From positions 4,737,443 through 4,801,442 of the forward strand of contig WMCF01000055.1 of assembly GCA_009792885.1 (NCBI GenBank): a stretch of 64,000 nt of DNA, written 5' to 3'. The notes under the pieces were generated by a model. The model ran no database searches. It saw nothing but the letters and a program-made list of their open reading frames with translations, and had not been told where the DNA came from. Shown in pieces: positions 1 to 11,741 of the stretch (positions are counted from its first letter, which is position 1; each line of letters starts with the position of its first letter). The position numbers were made by a program, and so were the translations under genes. Source of the DNA: Eremophila alpestris peregrina (lineage: Eukaryota; Chordata; Aves; Passeriformes; Alaudidae).

Positions 1-764
1 ATCTACCTTTGTTGCCTAAGAAACTAAGTCACTGTTTACAGTGTGTAAAGTGTAATAATGAGAAAAATCTTCACCAAAATCTACGCAGTTAAAATAGCTC
101 TAATAAAAAAAAAAAATCACTGTGTTCACAAAAATATATAAGCCTCAAGAATATACACACATTCTCCAGTATTAATCTTAGGATATCTATTAATTGTTTA
201 ATATCTGCCCCACCCTCACAGCAACTTTGACAATCTTGGTGTGGGAAGCTTGCAAAAGTGCTAAAAGAACAGCTCTGTATCACTTTAGCAAAGCCTGTGT
301 GAAATGCATGACACTTGCATAAAGTAAGTATTTTCTTCTTTTTCTTTTTAGATGTAAATTCTGGAATTTTTTTTATGGATGATCCTCGTATTAAGATCCA
401 ACCTTAGAAAACTTTTTGCAAAATTTTGAAGAACCTTACTTTGTGCCAATAAGAACAGCAAGAAAAGCAGAGACCTCTTTTTGCCATTCCTGTACACCAT
501 TTTAACAGAGCTGTAGCTGTTTATTTCAGTGCAATTGGGCAGGATTTACACTAGCTCACCTGAGATGACAACAGAATTGCCTAACCAGCTCAGACTGCAG
601 GGTACAGTTCAATTACCTATGGTGACATTTGATCAGTACACTGGGATTAAAACTATTTTCTTTTACTTACATTATGCCATTTCCAGGGATGCTGTCTGTG
701 TCTACTCCAGTAAATAAACCAAGTGCTGGTGTTGCCTCTGGATCAGGACAACACTAGTGTCTAT
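1..764. other. Unannotated AT-rich sequence
   Basis: No gene or transposon is recognisable here. The stretch is AT-rich with short A and T runs (for example near 108-117). Near 330-351 a pyrimidine run ends in TAG and resembles a splice acceptor, but no open frame of useful length follows it. Confidence 0.5.
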
Positions 765-1448
765 CCAGGCTGGGGGATGAGCAGATGGAGAGCAGCCCTG
801 CCAGAAGGACTCGGGGGTGCTGGTGGAGCAGAGGCTGAACATGACCCAGCCATGAGCACTCACAGCCCAGAGAGCCAAATGGGTCTTGGGATGCACCAAG
901 GCCCTGTGGGCAGTAGGGGAGGAAGGGGATTCTGCCCCTCTGCTCTGCTCTGCTCTAGTGAGAGCCCACCTGCAGTGCTGCGTCAGCTCTGGGGTCCCAG
1001 CACAGGGAGGACATGGAGCTGCTGGAGTGAGTCCAGAGGAGAATGATCAGAGGGATGGAGCACCTCTCCTGTGAGGAAAGGCTGGGAGAACGGGGTTTGC
1101 TGAGTCTGGAAAAAAGAATGTTTCAAGGTGACCTAATTGGGACCTTCTAGTACTTGGAAAGAACTTACAGGAAAGAAGAGGTGATATAGAGACAGGACAA
1201 GTGGGAATGGCTTCCATTTAAATGGACTCAAATCAGGTTTGATTAGATATTTAAAAGAATGTCTTTATTGTGAGGGCAGTGAGACACTGGCACTGGTTGC
1301 CCAGGGGAGCTGTGGATGCCCCATCCCTGAAAGTGCTCAAGACCATGTTGGATGGAGCAACCTGGTCTAGTGGAAGGTGTCCATGGCTGGGAGTTGGAAC
1401 AAGATCTTTGCAGTACCCTCCCAGCCCAAGCCACTCTATGTTCTGTGA
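765..1448 (+). mobile_element. CR1 LINE, 5'-truncated 3' end (copy 1)
   Basis: This is a 5'-truncated CR1 non-LTR retrotransposon in sense orientation. The first 300 bases or so correspond to the C-terminal part of the CR1 reverse-transcriptase ORF, where remnants of the frame can still be read (about 886-1074) but are disrupted. The rest is the typical CR1 3' UTR: the block from the ACTGTGAGG-like motif (about 1268) through the GGATGCCCCATCCCTG motif near 1315, the GGTGTCCATGG region near 1376, and a terminus at about 1430-1448 resembling the CR1 TTCTATGA-type octamer tail. A short CTCTG repeat sits at about 939-957. Loss of the 5' end and of the intact frame means it is a dead copy. It shares an identical 108-bp start with the CR1 at 37239. 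The family call is firm; the subfamily is not determined. Confidence 0.9.
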
Positions 1449-3604
1449 AATAAAAGAATTGGTTGTAGTGATTCTGGGTATTATAATATATTTATCTATA
1501 AGGTTAAAATCCCAGGACAGTCTACCCCAGCATCTCTCAAGAAATTCCTCAGTACAGCTGTGGGGTGAGAACACTGTGGACCCTCTCCACATGCACAACA
1601 TGTGCTCAGCCACCATGGATTAGGGTCTCTGACCCTACACAGTCCCTCATCTTCCCACTTTGCAGCTTAGACATAGCTGTGAAGTCTCATAAATGCCTCA
1701 CTATCTCATGATGAGGTTCCAAATGTGTCTCATCTAAAAATAAATTATTGCAAGGAGCGTGCATGCTAAATTTCAACATAGCAGGAGGTTGTCCAAAATG
1801 CTGGAGTTAAGATATATAACAGCACAGTATATGCTGATGGAAAATTGAAATGTTGAAACAATTTTTTTAAGCCTTCCCTTAAAGTAAAGCTCTTTTCCTG
1901 GCTCAAGAAAACTGAGTAATATTTCATGTCTATAGTTATTTGTGATGATGAAAAGGAGTTCGTCTGCTGACAACCTGTCCTCTACACAAGCATTTCTCCA
2001 GGAGTGTGAGGGAAGGAAGACAGTTAAGTATGATTTAAATGAAAAGAATCAGGTCTCTGTACATTCTAAAAGAAGGGCTGATAAGAGAGAGTATGCATGT
2101 GTCCTCATAAATTGGTCTACCATAACTAAAAGTTGCCCAAAAATAAGCTTTACTCATCCCACCCCACAAATTTCACTGTTATAACACATCAAAATAGCAG
2201 ACAAAAACCCTCAAGACAGGTTATAAGTTCAGCCTCCTGAGAGCTAGAATTCAATTACATTTGCTTCTACATTCTTTAGTAGAATACAACACTTATGAAC
2301 CAGCACAGCAGCATTTTCAAATCAAAGGTTTCCAGCTTTCTGCTGAAAGTTTCTGTTTTCAGGTGTTTCATTTTTTCACTCAGAAGTCAAAACTGTCTGT
2401 AAAAAGTACACATTTCTCACACAGAAAATAATTTTAATATAGAAAATAGTTTCAACAGATTTCTTTGGGCCATTTCTACAATGACTTCATGCTGGTTTCC
2501 CTTTTTCAAAGCAACAGCATGAAACCTCAAGGTTCAGATCTAATGCTTCAGAGCAACCTCAGCCCCACTGATTTTTTAATCACAAAGTGCACCCAACACA
2601 GCCACAATGGCCAACCTCTCATTATTCATTTAAATCAACAGTCAAAAAAATTTTAAAAGTGAGAAAGAAAATCCTCACTTTTTTTTTTTCCCCTCCTGGT
2701 AGAGCCTTCTTACATTTGGATGCATTTGAATTATGCTGTTTTATCTCCAGTGACAAATCTGTTATACCTTGGCTGCACCAACATCTCAGGCACATGCTAT
2801 TTCTTTCATTCATTTCCCTGGTGCTTTTACCTCGGTACCTAACGTGCTGTCAGAATCACAGAATCCATCCATAAGTATTATGTGATGAGCAGCTGCTGTA
2901 TATGCAAGCACACAGGAGAAATGAGCTTTCATTCTTCCCTTGCAATCATTTACATAGAGAATATGATCCCATTTAAATTACTGCTTGTCATCTCGTTACA
3001 CTTGATCAGCTGAAGGATCATTTTATTGAAACCAGGAGAAAGAAAGAAAAAGGAAAACTACCAGCAATTTGACACTCCTTTATACTTAAGAGTTTGAAGG
3101 TTTGTACAATTTTATATTCAAACTGCTAGACTTTGTGATGGTTTCTCCTCTTAGAAGAGGATTCCTTTGATACTCAGACAACTTATATCTCATCCCTCCA
3201 GGCTAAAAATCTCTATTTTCATGACTTCCCTGAGAAAATTAGAAATTCTGTATACCACAATATTAAGCAAAGAGGTGTTTCTTAAGCAGTTACTACCTGA
3301 CAAATGCCTTAGCTGTGGGAGAACTGACAAAAAATAATGTACTTCTGGAGGCTGGAAGAACTCACAAAGCCTGTGTTATTGACATACAGCTTCCTACCAC
3401 AAATGTTTTTCACATCAATACTGGTCTTCAGATGAGTTTTGAATTTAACATAGAGTTACACCTTGACGGGATTCATCCTAAATCACATCTTTGTCTGCAT
3501 TTCTTAGTACAATGGAAATCCACTTTGCATTAAAGTTACAAAAGGGTATGATTTAAATTCTTAACACAAGGCAATTCACAGATGAAATAACCGAGCAGCA
3601 TATC

Positions 3605-3635
3605 TTTTTCTGTACAAGGTTTTTTCTGTACAAGG
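3605..3635. repeat. Tandem duplication of a 16-bp unit
   Basis: A 15-base motif ending CTGTACAAGG occurs twice in direct succession (3605-3619 and 3621-3635), separated by one T. This is a recent-looking small tandem duplication, probably replication slippage. No function is evident. Confidence 0.85.
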
Positions 3636-4366
3636 CACTTGCCATTGGTGACTAATGCTGAATACACACGCTCATTAAAAAATAAATCATATTTCTAATT
3701 AATATTTTCCAGTGTCTTTAAGGTGGAAACATTGGCAGTAAGGTGGAGGTAGTTTTTTCAATATCGTTACCATCTTGGGAGCTTTCTTAGACAAATCTGT
3801 CAGAGACAGACCGCAGTCCTGTGATGTGATAGAAATAATAGAACAGGCTTTGCCTTTGCTTGACAGAAATTCGAGTCTCCCAAATAACAGCAAAAAGAAA
3901 TGGGCCCAAATTCTGCTACCTTGACTTGGTACCTGCAGTAGCAGAATTTGGAGGATGGGAGCAGCCACATGATATGGCTCACAGCACTTTTCAAATTCAT
4001 CTGTGTGACCAAGGTGAGCAGCTCTTAGCACACTAGAAACCCCTAAAAACCTAAACTGACACTTTTTTGGGATTTTTTTCTACTTGAAGAAATGCTCTGC
4101 AGCTATGACCCACTACTTTTCTGTCCAAGAAAACTAGACAGACTACAACTACAACAGGTTAAAATTTGCATGTAACTGCCTGAGAAATTTTTTGAGCCTA
4201 CAACTAAAATGTCAGGTTTGGTTGAAATAGTACTGCAACTACTGAAAAAACAGAGACTGAGGCAGATGAAAACATGTTTTAAATTATTTGTCTTTTGTGC
4301 CCAAAGAACTGTTCAGAATAATCATTATTCTTTGCATGATAGATGACTGTGCAAGACATTAGTATT

Positions 4367-4438
4367 GCTAGATATTTATCTATTATTAGATATTTACTGT
4401 TGTTAGCTATTTATCTATTATTAAATACCTATTATTAG
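4367..4438. repeat. Degenerate AT-rich tandem repeat
   Basis: Four imperfect units of roughly 14-22 bases share the core TATTTATCTATTATTA or its variants. It resembles a decayed minisatellite or low-complexity tract. It lies just upstream of the ERV-derived block that begins near 4448. Confidence 0.65.
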
Positions 4439-4447
4439 TAGACATTT

Positions 4448-4500
4448 AGAATGGAGACTTGATAAGGTAAAGGCCTTGTCAAGCCTCTAAAGGAAGGAAA
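4448..4500 (+). mobile_element. Probable ERV internal end with polypurine tract and hairpin
   Basis: Directly upstream of the LTR, arms GACTTGATAAGG and CCTTGTCAAGCC can pair apart from two positions, with about 6 bases between them. A purine-only run AAAGGAAGGAAA then abuts the LTR start. Retroviruses prime plus-strand DNA synthesis from a polypurine tract in exactly this position. No env or other frame is readable upstream, so only the last 50 bases or so of the internal region would remain. This is an inference from position and composition. Confidence 0.45.
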
Positions 4501-4946
4501 TGATGCCTCAAGTTTTAGCTTTCATATTTTCCAGATTCTGCATTGCATTAGTATATAACTCTGAACTTCACCTAAGTGTTGGCAAGTTCTGCTCACAGTG
4601 TAGTTAGACAAAACAATTCTTTTCCAGCCCAAGAACCAAGGATATCATTGCAGCTTCAGGCCCAAAAAGTATAAACAATGGTGAATTGAGGAGAGCCAAC
4701 TGGGAGGATAGGACTTCATAACCTGAAGCTGTAATTGGACAATTAAGCCAAATATGCAAATGGACCAAAACTTATGAAATTGTAAGACCTCATGACCAGT
4801 CATCCATTTTGTGACCATCTCGGGTGTAGCTTTGGCCAGGCTCTTGTACTGCCCAAGGAGTATCCTTTAAAGGCCTTTTAATAAATACCTACTTTATTCC
4901 TTTAACACTGTCTAAGCTCTGTTCCAGGTAGCCTCTCTAGGCATCA
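4501..4946 (+). mobile_element. ERV long terminal repeat, + orientation (446 bp)
   Basis: An LTR bounded by inverted termini TGATGCC (4501) and GGCATCA (to 4946), in the TG...CA form that retroviral integrase requires. A poly(A) signal AATAAA lies at 4880-4885, about 60 bases before the end, giving a U3-R-U5 layout in + orientation. A degraded TATA-like stretch (CTTATGAAAT) is near 4770. I recognise the composition as a common passerine ERV LTR type. The 12 bases before it (AAAGGAAGGAAA) form a polypurine-tract-like run. That would suit the 3' LTR of a 5'-truncated provirus better than a solo LTR. No clean target-site duplication is visible: the left flank ends GGAAA and the right flank starts AGAAG. 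Confidence 0.75.
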
Positions 4947-7540
4947 AGAAGACAGGACAAAAGTTATTAATTCTGAAAATGTCCACATTTTTTGAAGACT
5001 ATTTCACAAATGCTACAGTTTTTAATGCATTCTTTTCCATAATCCAAAATGGAGTTATCTGCGACTGATTATTTTATGATTTAAGGAAAAAAAAGTCCCA
5101 ATGTTTGTATCAGGGAGTCTTTGCAACTATATGTGATCCAGCTGGCCCATCACAATCAATAAGAAAAGAAAGCCCAATGAAATGAAAAGTTTGAATGAAT
5201 AATTTTTGTACTGGACTTTATTTTGTACTATGCTTTAAAAATAGAAAGCCTTCAAGGAACATCACTTTTGACAATCTGGTAAATTTTCCGAGCATTAAAC
5301 TCTATATTTAGAAAAGAGACCAAAAAACTGAGGTAACGTCCTTTAGAAGAATATCATAACCTAGAAAGCCATTTGCCTGCAGGAGCCTAAACAAAAGGAC
5401 AAAGAATTTCTATGTTTTGCTAATTACTCTTGTATCTGCTTTTTCCACTGTGATGGTATGAGGATTTCATATTACACTGCTTTTTTTCCATAACACCTTC
5501 ACTGTATTTTTTGAAGCATTGAAGCCTTATTTAAACTTTTTATTTCAAAAGCACCTTTATGTGGAAAAATACCACACACACAAAAGTCCTACACTGTCTT
5601 CACAAAAACATCTCCTATGATCTTCATTGAAGTAAAGGAGAATCAGAAAAGAGATCTATTTCCTTGTAATTTTTGAAGATAAATGGCCTTCATACAAAGC
5701 AAAATCTCTACAAGCCTGTGGCCACTAAACATTTACATTATACCTTTAGATCAATATTATTCACAGATTAAACCCTTTGAGTTTAGGCATCAAGGCTTCT
5801 TTACAACTGCACAGAGTACAAAATGCCCTCTTACAGGGATGCTAAAACAAGAATCCTCCAAGGAGCAAATATGCTCTAGTGCATTGCCTTTACAATGCAC
5901 TAGAGAAATCACCGGGACATAATCTATGTAACAATATGCATAGCAGAAAGCTCCACAGATATATTTTATGAAAACAGAGATTTTGTTTTCTCAGCTCTGC
6001 CCAAACGATATAATCTGTCTTGACAGGCAAACTATTACAGTCAACTTTAGAACAGGCTTCTCTCTAAATTTTTGTCTATTACAAACAGAAAGTTACTGAT
6101 ATTTCATTTTCTAACGCTGTTACCATATTTGTTTTACTGGCTTTTTATCCTCCCAGCCATCTAAAACATTTGCCATTAAAATTCATGTCCTTTCCTGCAT
6201 TATCTTATATCTCATCTGAGCTGGAAGTCAGCTGCCGTGACAATCACAGACATTTTCAATAGCAGTGGTACGTCTTTGGGCAGAAAAAGCCTGTGAAGGA
6301 AAGTATTCACCAGTAGCACAGCAGAAAACCAACTCACTCATCAAATCAATTTATGAGTAATATCATGCAGAGGCCTGTGAGGGCAGTCATGCATCCACCA
6401 CACTCTGTTCACTGCTTCCCACAGCTCCCATCATGTGGGAACTCTCTTATTTAAGAAACACATCTTTGAGGATGATAACAGGTCTGTGTAATACTTTTTT
6501 CAAAAGTATATCTTTCTTTCCTTAAAACTGTAAGTAAATTGGAGCAGAGCTTCCTGACTGACCAGGAAAAATAGGAGGGGGATGAGCAATGTGTTTTAAA
6601 ACTGCACTCTCCACACAGTTTTTCAGGTCCTGGGGGCACCAGCAGGTTCTAATAGACGCCCATCTCCCAGAGGTCCCACTTACCAGCACAGTGCCTGTGC
6701 CCAGCCCCAGCTCCTCCTGATCCTGGCCAGACTTCCTGTGGCAGTGCAGGACCTCACCCATCATCTTTCGCCTTATCAGACATTCCCTGGGCTGTGGATC
6801 CCACCTGTCACCAGCCCACCTAGTTCACCAGAGGACTTATGGCAACAGTTTTGCTGGTGCTGGGGTCACCCCCAGACCCACCTTGTCCTCCGTCAGGGGA
6901 ACAGCACTGATGTGTGTTTCTGCACTGTAACATTTGAGAGCACTGAGAATGTTTTTAAGAGAATTTCCTGGCAAGAAAGAGCAAAAATGCCACTACCTGC
7001 TGAATTGTATTGCTTTTGCTACAAAAGCACCACTGAAAACAGATACAAGGTGAAGTTCCTGGTCAAAATTTCCAAAGCTCCAGCTACAGTGCTGTAATCC
7101 TGAATTAGGCACAAGCAGAATTCGACTTCTGTATCTCTGAAAAGAGGCCAAATCACCAACATTTTATATGTGGTGTATCCCTGTGCTCTCACACATGCAG
7201 ATTTTCCTGTTCAGGTTAATTTAATGGTAAGATACGAGTGGAAAGCTGCACAAAGCTTGGTGTTTGGCGGTGGTGGCTGGAGCTTTTTGTGCTTTGGGTT
7301 AGGGAAGGTGGATCTGATTCTGATAAAAAGGGTGGAAACTTAAAAGTTCTCACAAGAAGGAATTGGGGAAAAGGCCTTCTATCAAAGGGGTTAACCCACA
7401 AGGAGAAGCCACTGCCTGACTCCAATTTACCAATTTCTGCCTAGTCAGCGGACTAACAAGAACTCTAAAGAAAGACTCAGCAGGAAATCAGTCATATTTT
7501 CAAAACAAATAACTTCAAGTCAAGCCATCCAAGATTAATA
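4947..7540. other. Unannotated sequence; GC-richer patch at about 6600-6920
   Basis: No gene or known repeat is recognised. A comparatively GC-rich, C-rich patch lies at about 6600-6920 and gives overlapping open frames on both strands (6522-6764 minus, 6738-7097 plus). Neither has a domain I recognise. A perfect hairpin at 5874-5905 is listed separately. Confidence 0.45.
5874..5905. repeat. Perfect 13-bp inverted repeat with 6-nt loop
   Basis: The left arm CTCTAGTGCATTG (5874-5886) is the exact reverse complement of the right arm (5893-5905), with loop CCTTTA between them. There is no GC-rich character or trailing T run, and this is a eukaryotic context, so it is not a terminator. At 32 nt it is far shorter than a microRNA precursor. 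A single template-switch event during replication is a plausible origin. Confidence 0.9.
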
Positions 7541-7680
7541 TATGAGATTAACTCAGCTGGTTAGATATTGGTTCTAATAAGGCCAAGTCTGTGGGTCTGA
7601 TCCTCCTGTTGGTCACTCCCTTTGGAGTTGGTCTTGATGATCCTTGTGGGTCCCTTTCAGCTCAGAATATTCTGTGATTT
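7541..7680 (+). mobile_element. tRNA-Ile-derived SINE with CR1-like tail (TguSINE1 type)
   Basis: A composite retroposon of about 140 bp. Its head follows tRNA-Ile: an A-box-like TTAACTCAGCTGG at 7548-7560, an anticodon-loop region with AAT at 7576-7578 in the context CTAATAAGGCC, and a B-box-like GGTCTGATCC at 7594-7603. Both boxes carry substitutions from the pol III consensus (the G in box A is lost; box B has CT for TC). The tail from about 7617 matches a CR1 3' end: GATGATCCTTGTGGGTCCC (7635-7653), then an ATTCTGTGATTTCTGTT-like octamer terminus. CR1-tailed tRNA-Ile SINEs are known from passerines and are thought to be copied by CR1 reverse transcriptase through the shared tail. This copy is probably old and transcriptionally weak. 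It is the best taxonomic marker in the window. Confidence 0.85.
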
Positions 7681-10600
7681 CTGTTACTTTTGTTGAAATC
7701 CAGCCATTTTCCTTCATATGTTACAGTTCTGAAAACTTGGCAAATCTCAGTCAAGACATTTTTCATTAAAAACAGTGAACATGATCCTTTGAGAAATAGT
7801 AACACTTTAAGAGAAGTGACCTTTTTATTCTCTGCCTCATCTTTCATTTCTAGTGCTTGCCATAAAATATCTATATGCATCTGCAAATGTTGCTTCTAGG
7901 GAGAGCACTGTGGGGACAACCTTTCAGCTACATACAAGGCTATAAAATGGATGAAAATAGAGCCAGGGCAGTACCAAGTAGATCCTGGTTGAACGAGACA
8001 GTGATCCCCACACTGCAGCGTGAGAATTGCCATTTAAGAGTATCTCCAAGCTGCAGCCCTTGAAATCACAACACTATGGAAAATACTCCAGGCTCCTCCA
8101 AGACTACAAAAGTAACAAGAGGTCTATATGATCTATTTACTCTTTCATCTGATTTTACAGAAATGGCTCTTGACAGGAGGCAAGTTGATAATAAAAAGCG
8201 AAGCTTTAAGACTCTCCTTTCAAGCACATCTTTAGATGTTGTCTCTCTCTTCTCCCCTCCATTAAGTCACAGATCTAAGGACTAAAAAGGAACCGAAGAA
8301 GTGGCAAGATCTAACGCCTGTTGGACTAAATACGTAAATTATGAAATCAAGTCTCAGAACTGGGAGATCTTAACTCAGACTCCTGGTAAATCAAGAAAGT
8401 GATGAAAGCAGCATCCCCCTCTAGGAAGGGTACTGATTTTAGCTGTGACATTTCTAGCCCTCAGAAGTCTACAATATTTTTCATATAAGATCAAAGAAAA
8501 TGCATTAATATTTGCATATGGTTTGCTGTACATTTCCCCCTTCTATTAGCATCTCCCTCACTCCCCAACTTCAAACGCTGGATAATACTGAAATCTTTCG
8601 TGTAAAGGAAACAAAAAACCTTCCAGTTCAGATAACTAAAATGCGTTTTGAAATTAATGGGAATCATTTGATTCCTTCCTGTGACAAAACAAAAATCAGA
8701 CATTTTCTGGAGAAGAAGCATCTTGAATCTCCCAGGTGAAACATGGGAGCAGAGAAGTGTGATTCCGTAATAAAAGCCTTACTGTTATTCTCACATTTTT
8801 CTGCATGCAATTTTTGCAATGTTTGTTTTTGTTTAACTTGGATTTGTCTTATGCCATTTGAATGTCTTCACCAAGCATTTTGCTTTTATTTGCAATAGTT
8901 TTATTATAATTAAAAAGAAACTGTCATATTTAAACATTTTCTGCATGATTTCCATTAGAGCATTCAGCACAAGGAATTGATTTAATTAAATTTGTCAAAT
9001 CATCAAATTTTTTAAACTTCAACTCAACAAACACCAAGCACAGAAGTTACTTGGTCTGCATAAATGATGTTCAAAAGCTTAAAGCTGTTTCATTATATGG
9101 TGCTTTTTAAAATTCGAGATGGGATTACTCTTTACTGTATTTCAGACCCATAATGAGGGTTTTTATTGAGATGTTGATATTTTTCTATTGGTTCACAGTG
9201 AAACAAAGTTGGGATGTGCCTTGCAACAATTTATGAATGCAAGAGGCTTTGTGTAGGTGACTTCAGTTGTCTACCTCTACATTACAGAAACGAAGAGACC
9301 TTCCCCAGTCTAAGTACACAGCAACCCAGTTGCATTCAAGCCCTTAGTGAGGCTAATACATGATGGCAACCTCACTTCTCTGCCCAGTCTGTTTCTTATG
9401 CAGTAAAAAAACCCCTCACAGCTCTATTCAGCAACATCAGAGCTTTTGTCTGTCTAACCAGACTAACATTTCCAGTCATGTAGAAGTGCTGAAAACATAA
9501 TACAGAGTCACGCACATAGGAAAACCACTGCGATACCTCCAAGGAACCAGTACTGCAAAAACATTCCTGTTTGGGCCACATAGGTTATTAAAGTCTGAGT
9601 TTGATATTGAAAACCTTCCAAAGGATGGGTTTCAGGATTAAAACAAAGTGTTCTGAATTTTAATCATACTCTTGGGAAAAAGACAAGCTTTTTACTTTCT
9701 CAGCTACTTTCTGCCTGTCAGAATGATGATGCATTGTTGCAGATGTCTATTTCTCCTTACTGAAGACCCAGCAAGACCATCCACAACACAGTATTTACAT
9801 ACGTGCTTCTGTGAAAAGGTAAACCAGCTCAAACAGAAGGCAGAATTATCCAGAAAATCTAGCCACTACTTCCATTTTTTTTATTGTAATATTGCACATC
9901 CTTCTTACTAAGAAAAGAACACACCTAACGTAGAGTGAATAATCTGCAGATGTCTTCTGAGAAGATTTAAGGATCAATATTTGCCAGTTCACAACAAAAA
10001 ACCAAAGGGCTAATTAGGAAATTTCCTACATTTTGAATTTTTGTTTAGCATACCACATCCATCAATGAATGTCATTCATTCATTAGCAATTGATAACAGA
10101 AGTTAAAATTTTCAGGTTAAATTTATTAATAGAATTTCTATAAAAATAAGCAAAAAAACACCCCATTATACTTATCATCAATTACAGATCTGGGCAAGTT
10201 CAAGCAAAAGCTTTTCATTTAAAACAGTGTAATTTTTTCATCTCAGTGCTTTTCCAGAAGTATGGATAATAATTAAAGCTGCATGACATTAAGTACACTG
10301 TTTAAATGAAAAATCCTATTACATACTTAAGAAAAATTAGCTGTGGAAAGACGTAAGACACAGCCTTGAGCTCTTAACAATCTAGGAGGAGTTTTTGTTC
10401 AACCATTCAGAAAGTCCAAACTATATATAATACTGCTAAACTTCATCTTCCTTATGAATGTTTCAAGGCTTGCTCTCAGGAGACTGGTAAATTATGTTTC
10501 TTTTTAATGTTACAGTTGGGACATCCATAGCAAAATAAAATAGGTGGCATGACTGAATGTGAAGAAACATAATGGGAACTAATGAAGCACCACATTTTAA

Positions 10601-11711
10601 TGTCCCTGTTTCCAATTGTTAAGAGCAGCAAAAAAAAAGGGACTGTATTTCTCTTCTATATGAATGTACGTAAGGGTTCAGTATAGTATTGGAGTATTTT
10701 CTTTGATTTAGCCAGTAAGTAATATTTGTCTTCTAAATGCTGATAATCTGTAATTCTTTCCAAACTCAGCATTTAAGATTAATTGTCATTTTGTAGGACA
10801 TCATTTCTCATCCTAAATTACTTTGGTCGACAGCTATTCTGGATACATAGATTTAAGGGGACACAGCCATATATATAAACATAAGCAAGTTATATAAAAA
10901 TACAGGAAAAAAGATTTTATGTGTTCAAACCTATTTCTAGAAAGCCATAGAAAGAAAAACATCTTTCCATCTACCTTACAGTGATTTAGGCAAAATGAGG
11001 ATTAAATACATTGAACTAGATTTTTTAATTTAACTTAAAGGCAACGTGAATCAAAATACACGAATAAATAACCTTTTAAATTCTCATAGATCCTTTAAGG
11101 CTGCACATCCACAGCACAGTCATCAGAAGAGGGAGGCTGGGCAGGCATCCTGGCAGATGGTTTCCCTGCAGAAGGGCTCTTACACGGGAGCAGTGGGTTT
11201 CCATGCCCCACGCTGCTGCAGACCATTGTTTCCCTGGAAGGTGTTAATGGCTGCCAGCAAGGATGCCTCTGCTACATGGGAAATCATGGCCTCTGCAAGC
11301 AGATGTGCCTGCTAGCAGCTCCTTTTTCGGAGGAATTAAGATCTTTAATAGAGTAAAACAGCTCAAACAATGGAAAGCCATGTGGGGAGGCCCAGGGGAT
11401 TGATTGGAAACATCGAGTCCTGTATTGACAGGAGGTAGATGTGTTGGTTCACGTAGGCAGAAAACCACCAGGAAACCAGAAAAACAGATGTAAGCTTGGC
11501 CTTGAGAATAGAAATAGACCTCCCTGGGTGCAGGAGTGAAGGGAAAAAATACATTTTAAAGCCTGCATTAAAAAAACTGTTCATTATTATCCATTTCTGT
11601 TCTGCTTAGGAAAACAAAATACAGTCACTCCAAATGACTAGGGATGTGCCAAAAAAAAAAAATGCCTGACCAGCATAAGCAGCTTCTCCTCCTCCAGAAA
11701 AAAAAAAAAAA
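7681..11711. other. Unannotated AT-rich sequence
   Basis: About 4 kb without recognisable transposons. The stretch 8770-9250 has high complexity and is rich in TAAT/ATTA cores (for example TTTAATTAAA near 8983), a texture typical of vertebrate conserved non-coding elements, but conservation cannot be judged from one sequence. A GC-richer patch at 11095-11330 was not identified. Open frames here are short and unconvincing. Confidence 0.4.
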
Positions 11712-11741
11712 NNNNNNNNNNNNNNNAAAAAAAAAAAAAAC
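11691..11741. other. Assembly gap (15 N) inside a poly(A) tract
   Basis: Fifteen N occupy 11712-11726, flanked on both sides by A runs. This is a homopolymer that the assembly could not size. The open frame running through it (11644-12003) therefore has a lysine run of unknown length and phase and should not be treated as coding. A poly(A) tract may mark a retroposed tail, but no element ending here is recognisable. Confidence 0.95.

Larger units (their letters stand above)
1449..4440. other. Unannotated sequence without recognisable genes
   Basis: About 3 kb of AT-rich DNA. I recognise no transposon or exon here. It contains a 16-bp tandem duplication (3605-3635) and an AT-rich degenerate tandem block (4367-4438), listed separately. 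Short open frames are present on both strands, but they have no recognisable domain or splice context. Confidence 0.5.

Noticed and set aside
723..1074. Overlapping frames of 107 and 62 codons
   Set aside because: They lie mostly in the CR1 copy, and the second is a remnant of the LINE reverse-transcriptase C-terminus. Not a host gene.
5874..5905. microRNA precursor or transcription terminator
   Set aside because: At 32 nt it is too short for a pre-miRNA, and intrinsic terminators of this type are bacterial.
7541..7616. Functional tRNA-Ile gene
   Set aside because: The acceptor stem and both promoter boxes are degraded, and the sequence runs directly into a CR1 tail, so it is a SINE head.
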